Part shown: piece after piece, positions 62,862 to 64,000 of the stretch | How the letters are laid out: every line of letters starts with the position of its first letter | Position numbering within the stretch: the stretch's first letter is position 1 | Source: CAXXFQ01 sp963674475 | GTDB lineage: Bacteria; Planctomycetota; Planctomycetia; Pirellulales; Thermoguttaceae | Direction: 5' to 3' | Length of the DNA stretch: 64,000 nucleotides | Assembly (NCBI GenBank): GCA_963674475.2 | Contig: CAXXFQ010000019.1 | Span: 558,001-622,000 of the forward strand | Program-made: the position numbers and the translations under genes | The notes under the pieces: generated by a model | Told to the model about the DNA's origin: nothing | Databases searched by the model: none | The model's input: the letters and a program-made list of their open reading frames with translations, nothing else

Positions 62862-63320
62862 TTGAGTACGGAAAAACATGACGAGATGGCGGATTTCCCT
62901 TGGTTGATTCGAGTCGGCTCTTCTTCGATCGGGACCGGGGTTTTCGCGACCGAGGAATTCTCTCCGGAAGAAATCGTCGGAGAAATCGATGGACATTTTA
63001 TCGAAGACGCGAATTACGGGTCGGATTATTGCATCCACCTGGAAGGGGACTATTCGTTGGAGCCGGCCGCTCCGTTTTGCTATTTGAATCATTGTTGTCA
63101 GCCGAATTGTGTTTTGGCTTTCTGTTGGGAAGAGGGTGAGGAAAAACCGACTGTCTGGGTCGAGGCGATCCGGCCGATTCAACCCGAAGACGAGCTGACG
63201 ATCGATTACGCTTGGCCGGCCGAGATGGCGATTCGCTGTGAATGCGGAAGTCCGGAATGTCGTGGTTGGGTCGTTGCCGAAGAGTCGCTCCACGAGGTTG
63301 ACCAGACCGAATCGGCTTAG
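62862..63320 (+). CDS. SET-domain protein (putative protein lysine methyltransferase)
   Basis: 152 residues from a TTG at 62862. I choose it because AAGGAGAGG lies 8-10 bases upstream; the ATG nine codons earlier has no binding site, and the codons between (AGG AGA GGT AGG) read as the Shine-Dalgarno itself. SET motifs: GTGVFATEEFSPEEIVGE, then FCYLNHCCQPNCVLAF (NHxCxPN motif), DELTIDYAW (catalytic Tyr) and the post-SET cluster CECGSPECRGWV, whose cysteines would share a zinc with the SET Cys. Such small bacterial SET proteins resemble eukaryotic ones; the target is unknown. Confidence 0.85.
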   Translation: MSTEKHDEMADFPWLIRVGSSSIGTGVFATEEFSPEEIVGEIDGHFIEDANYGSDYCIHLEGDYSLEPAAPFCYLNHCCQPNCVLAFCWEEGEEKPTVWVEAIRPIQPEDELTIDYAWPAEMAIRCECGSPECRGWVVAEESLHEVDQTESA

Positions 63321-63342
63321 AACGAACCGGTGCCCTGCGGAT

Positions 63343-63376
63343 GGGGTCTTTTCTTTGAGTAAGACCCCTGTTTTTT
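63343..63376 (+). terminator. Rho-independent terminator of the SET gene
   Basis: Perfect 8-bp arms GGGGTCTT (63343-63350) and AAGACCCC (63361-63368) with a 10-base loop, then TG and T6 (63371-63376). Confidence 0.85.
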
Positions 63377-63718
63377 CTTCGCTGGGAGGACGCCAAGGAG
63401 TTTGGCGTGTCGCCGGGGTCACTTGAGCGGCCGTTTTGGCTCGGCGTGGTTTGCCGGGTAACGGGCCGTTGAGAAGAAGGTCCCTCTTGAGAGGTATTTT
63501 TGAGCCGCCGGGCGTTGACAGGTTTCTCGCGGAGGGATATCCTAAGTAGTTTGTCCACTTTCTGCTTTGTGCGACAAAAGATGTCCTGATCCGTTCTCGC
63601 TCAGGTGTCGGCGCCTTCGTCGGTCGGAAGATTTTCTTCGGGTTTTCACATGTTCGAAGAGAGCGGAAAGGATTTGGCTCTTTTGAGACACGCAATATAC
63701 CTTAATAGGTAGCTATCA
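63377..63718. other. Intergenic region upstream of the citramalate synthase gene
   Basis: 342 bases. No T-box, leucine leader or other attenuator recognised, and no strong promoter. Confidence 0.35.
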
Positions 63719-64000
63719 ATGACGCGTCGCATCAAAATCTATGACACGACCCTTCGCGACGGTTCGCAGGCCGAAGGGATCAGTTTCTCGCTGCAAGACA
63801 AGCTTCAGCACGCCCGTCGGCTCGACGATTTGGGGTTCGATTATGTTGAAGGCGGGTATCCCGGCTCGAACGAGAAGGATTTTCAATTCTTTCAGGATAT
63901 CGCCAAGGCCGATTTGAAGCACGCCAAAATCGCCGCGTTCGGGATGACCCGACGCAAGGGGATCGCCGCCGAAGAAGATCGGGGGCTTCGAACCCTTTTA
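63719..64000 (+). CDS. cimA: Citramalate synthase, N-terminal part (runs off the window)
   Basis: 94 codons are visible from the ATG at 63719 and the frame is open at the right edge. IKIYDTTLRDGSQAEGISFS is the DRE-TIM metallolyase start, with the catalytic Arg and metal-binding Asp in LRDG. GFDYVEGGYPGSNEKDFQFFQ and KIAAFGMTRRKG fit the (R)-citramalate synthase branch (TIGR00977) rather than isopropylmalate synthase, in which GS..E..SPG.-type motifs differ. It condenses acetyl-CoA and pyruvate in the threonine-independent route to isoleucine. Remaining ~430 residues lie beyond the window. Confidence 0.85.
   Translation, partial: MTRRIKIYDTTLRDGSQAEGISFSLQDKLQHARRLDDLGFDYVEGGYPGSNEKDFQFFQDIAKADLKHAKIAAFGMTRRKGIAAEEDRGLRTLL

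Noticed and set aside
1..64000. Mobile elements, prophage, rRNA or tRNA genes
   Set aside because: No transposase, integrase, phage structural gene or cloverleaf with a T-arm consensus was recognised on either strand; a tRNA scan would confirm this.

Overview
The window looks like chromosome of a member of the Planctomycetota, most likely the Pirellulales. Signature families point there: a large propeller/HEAT-repeat protein with a C-terminal CxxCH domain of the planctomycete/verrucomicrobial type, a TIGR03790-type protein, DUF11-bearing Cys-rich lipoproteins, giant secreted proteins of unknown function, and Asp-box/five-bladed glycosidase-like proteins. I found no rRNA, tRNA, CRISPR array, phage or insertion-sequence gene. 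All assignments come from reading the sequence; no database search was run.

Layout. 0-5 kb: housekeeping-type genes (CvpA-like protein, YdjM-like membrane hydrolase, dtd, histidine phosphatase, a secreted LolA-like protein). 5.3-10.7 kb: a same-strand envelope cluster of two paralogous secreted proteins, a DUF11 lipoprotein and a membrane-anchored double-LysM protein. 10.7-25.2 kb: a minus-strand carbohydrate region. In transcription order it holds an Asp-box sialidase-like protein, a GntR/LacI-type regulator, the 1025-aa CxxCH protein, a GH29-type fucosidase, gldA-type dehydrogenase, class II aldolase, PHP phosphoesterase, deoC-type aldolase and an FGGY kinase. Together they could release and catabolise a deoxy-sugar or triose/polyol.

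25.7-39.2 kb: a chemosensory system. It contains two CheY, CheA with three P1-type modules (the third lacks the phospho-His), a HEAT-repeat protein, CheR, CheB, a triple-CheW protein with a CZB-like insertion, a soluble receptor carrying two complete MCP signalling tips, and divergent CheX. No flagellar genes or membrane receptors are visible, so a non-motility or intracellular-sensing role is possible.

40.2-48.6 kb: a metalloid/redox region. An ArsR repressor leads a co-directional set (ArsP-type permease, mini-thioredoxin, two ArsF-like RCPTC proteins, ArsG-type permease), followed by a Tat-exported split-Soret-type cytochrome, a DUF2007 protein and a catalase. Two related operator-like dyads flank arsR, one lying over its promoter -10.

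48.8-64 kb: secreted proteins (SGNH hydrolase, TIGR03790 protein, propeller/di-heme protein), a small Cys-rich protein, zwf, a 54-Cys exported repeat protein, a PQQ-type propeller translationally overlapped by a 939-aa unknown, a SET-domain protein, and the start of a citramalate synthase running off the right edge.

At the DNA level three things stand out: a strand-biased 9-mer (CCCCTGCCC, at least 11 times on +, none seen on -) whose complement contains the E. coli KOPS consensus; a family of palindromic intergenic repeats; and several operator-like dyads or iterons near regulators.
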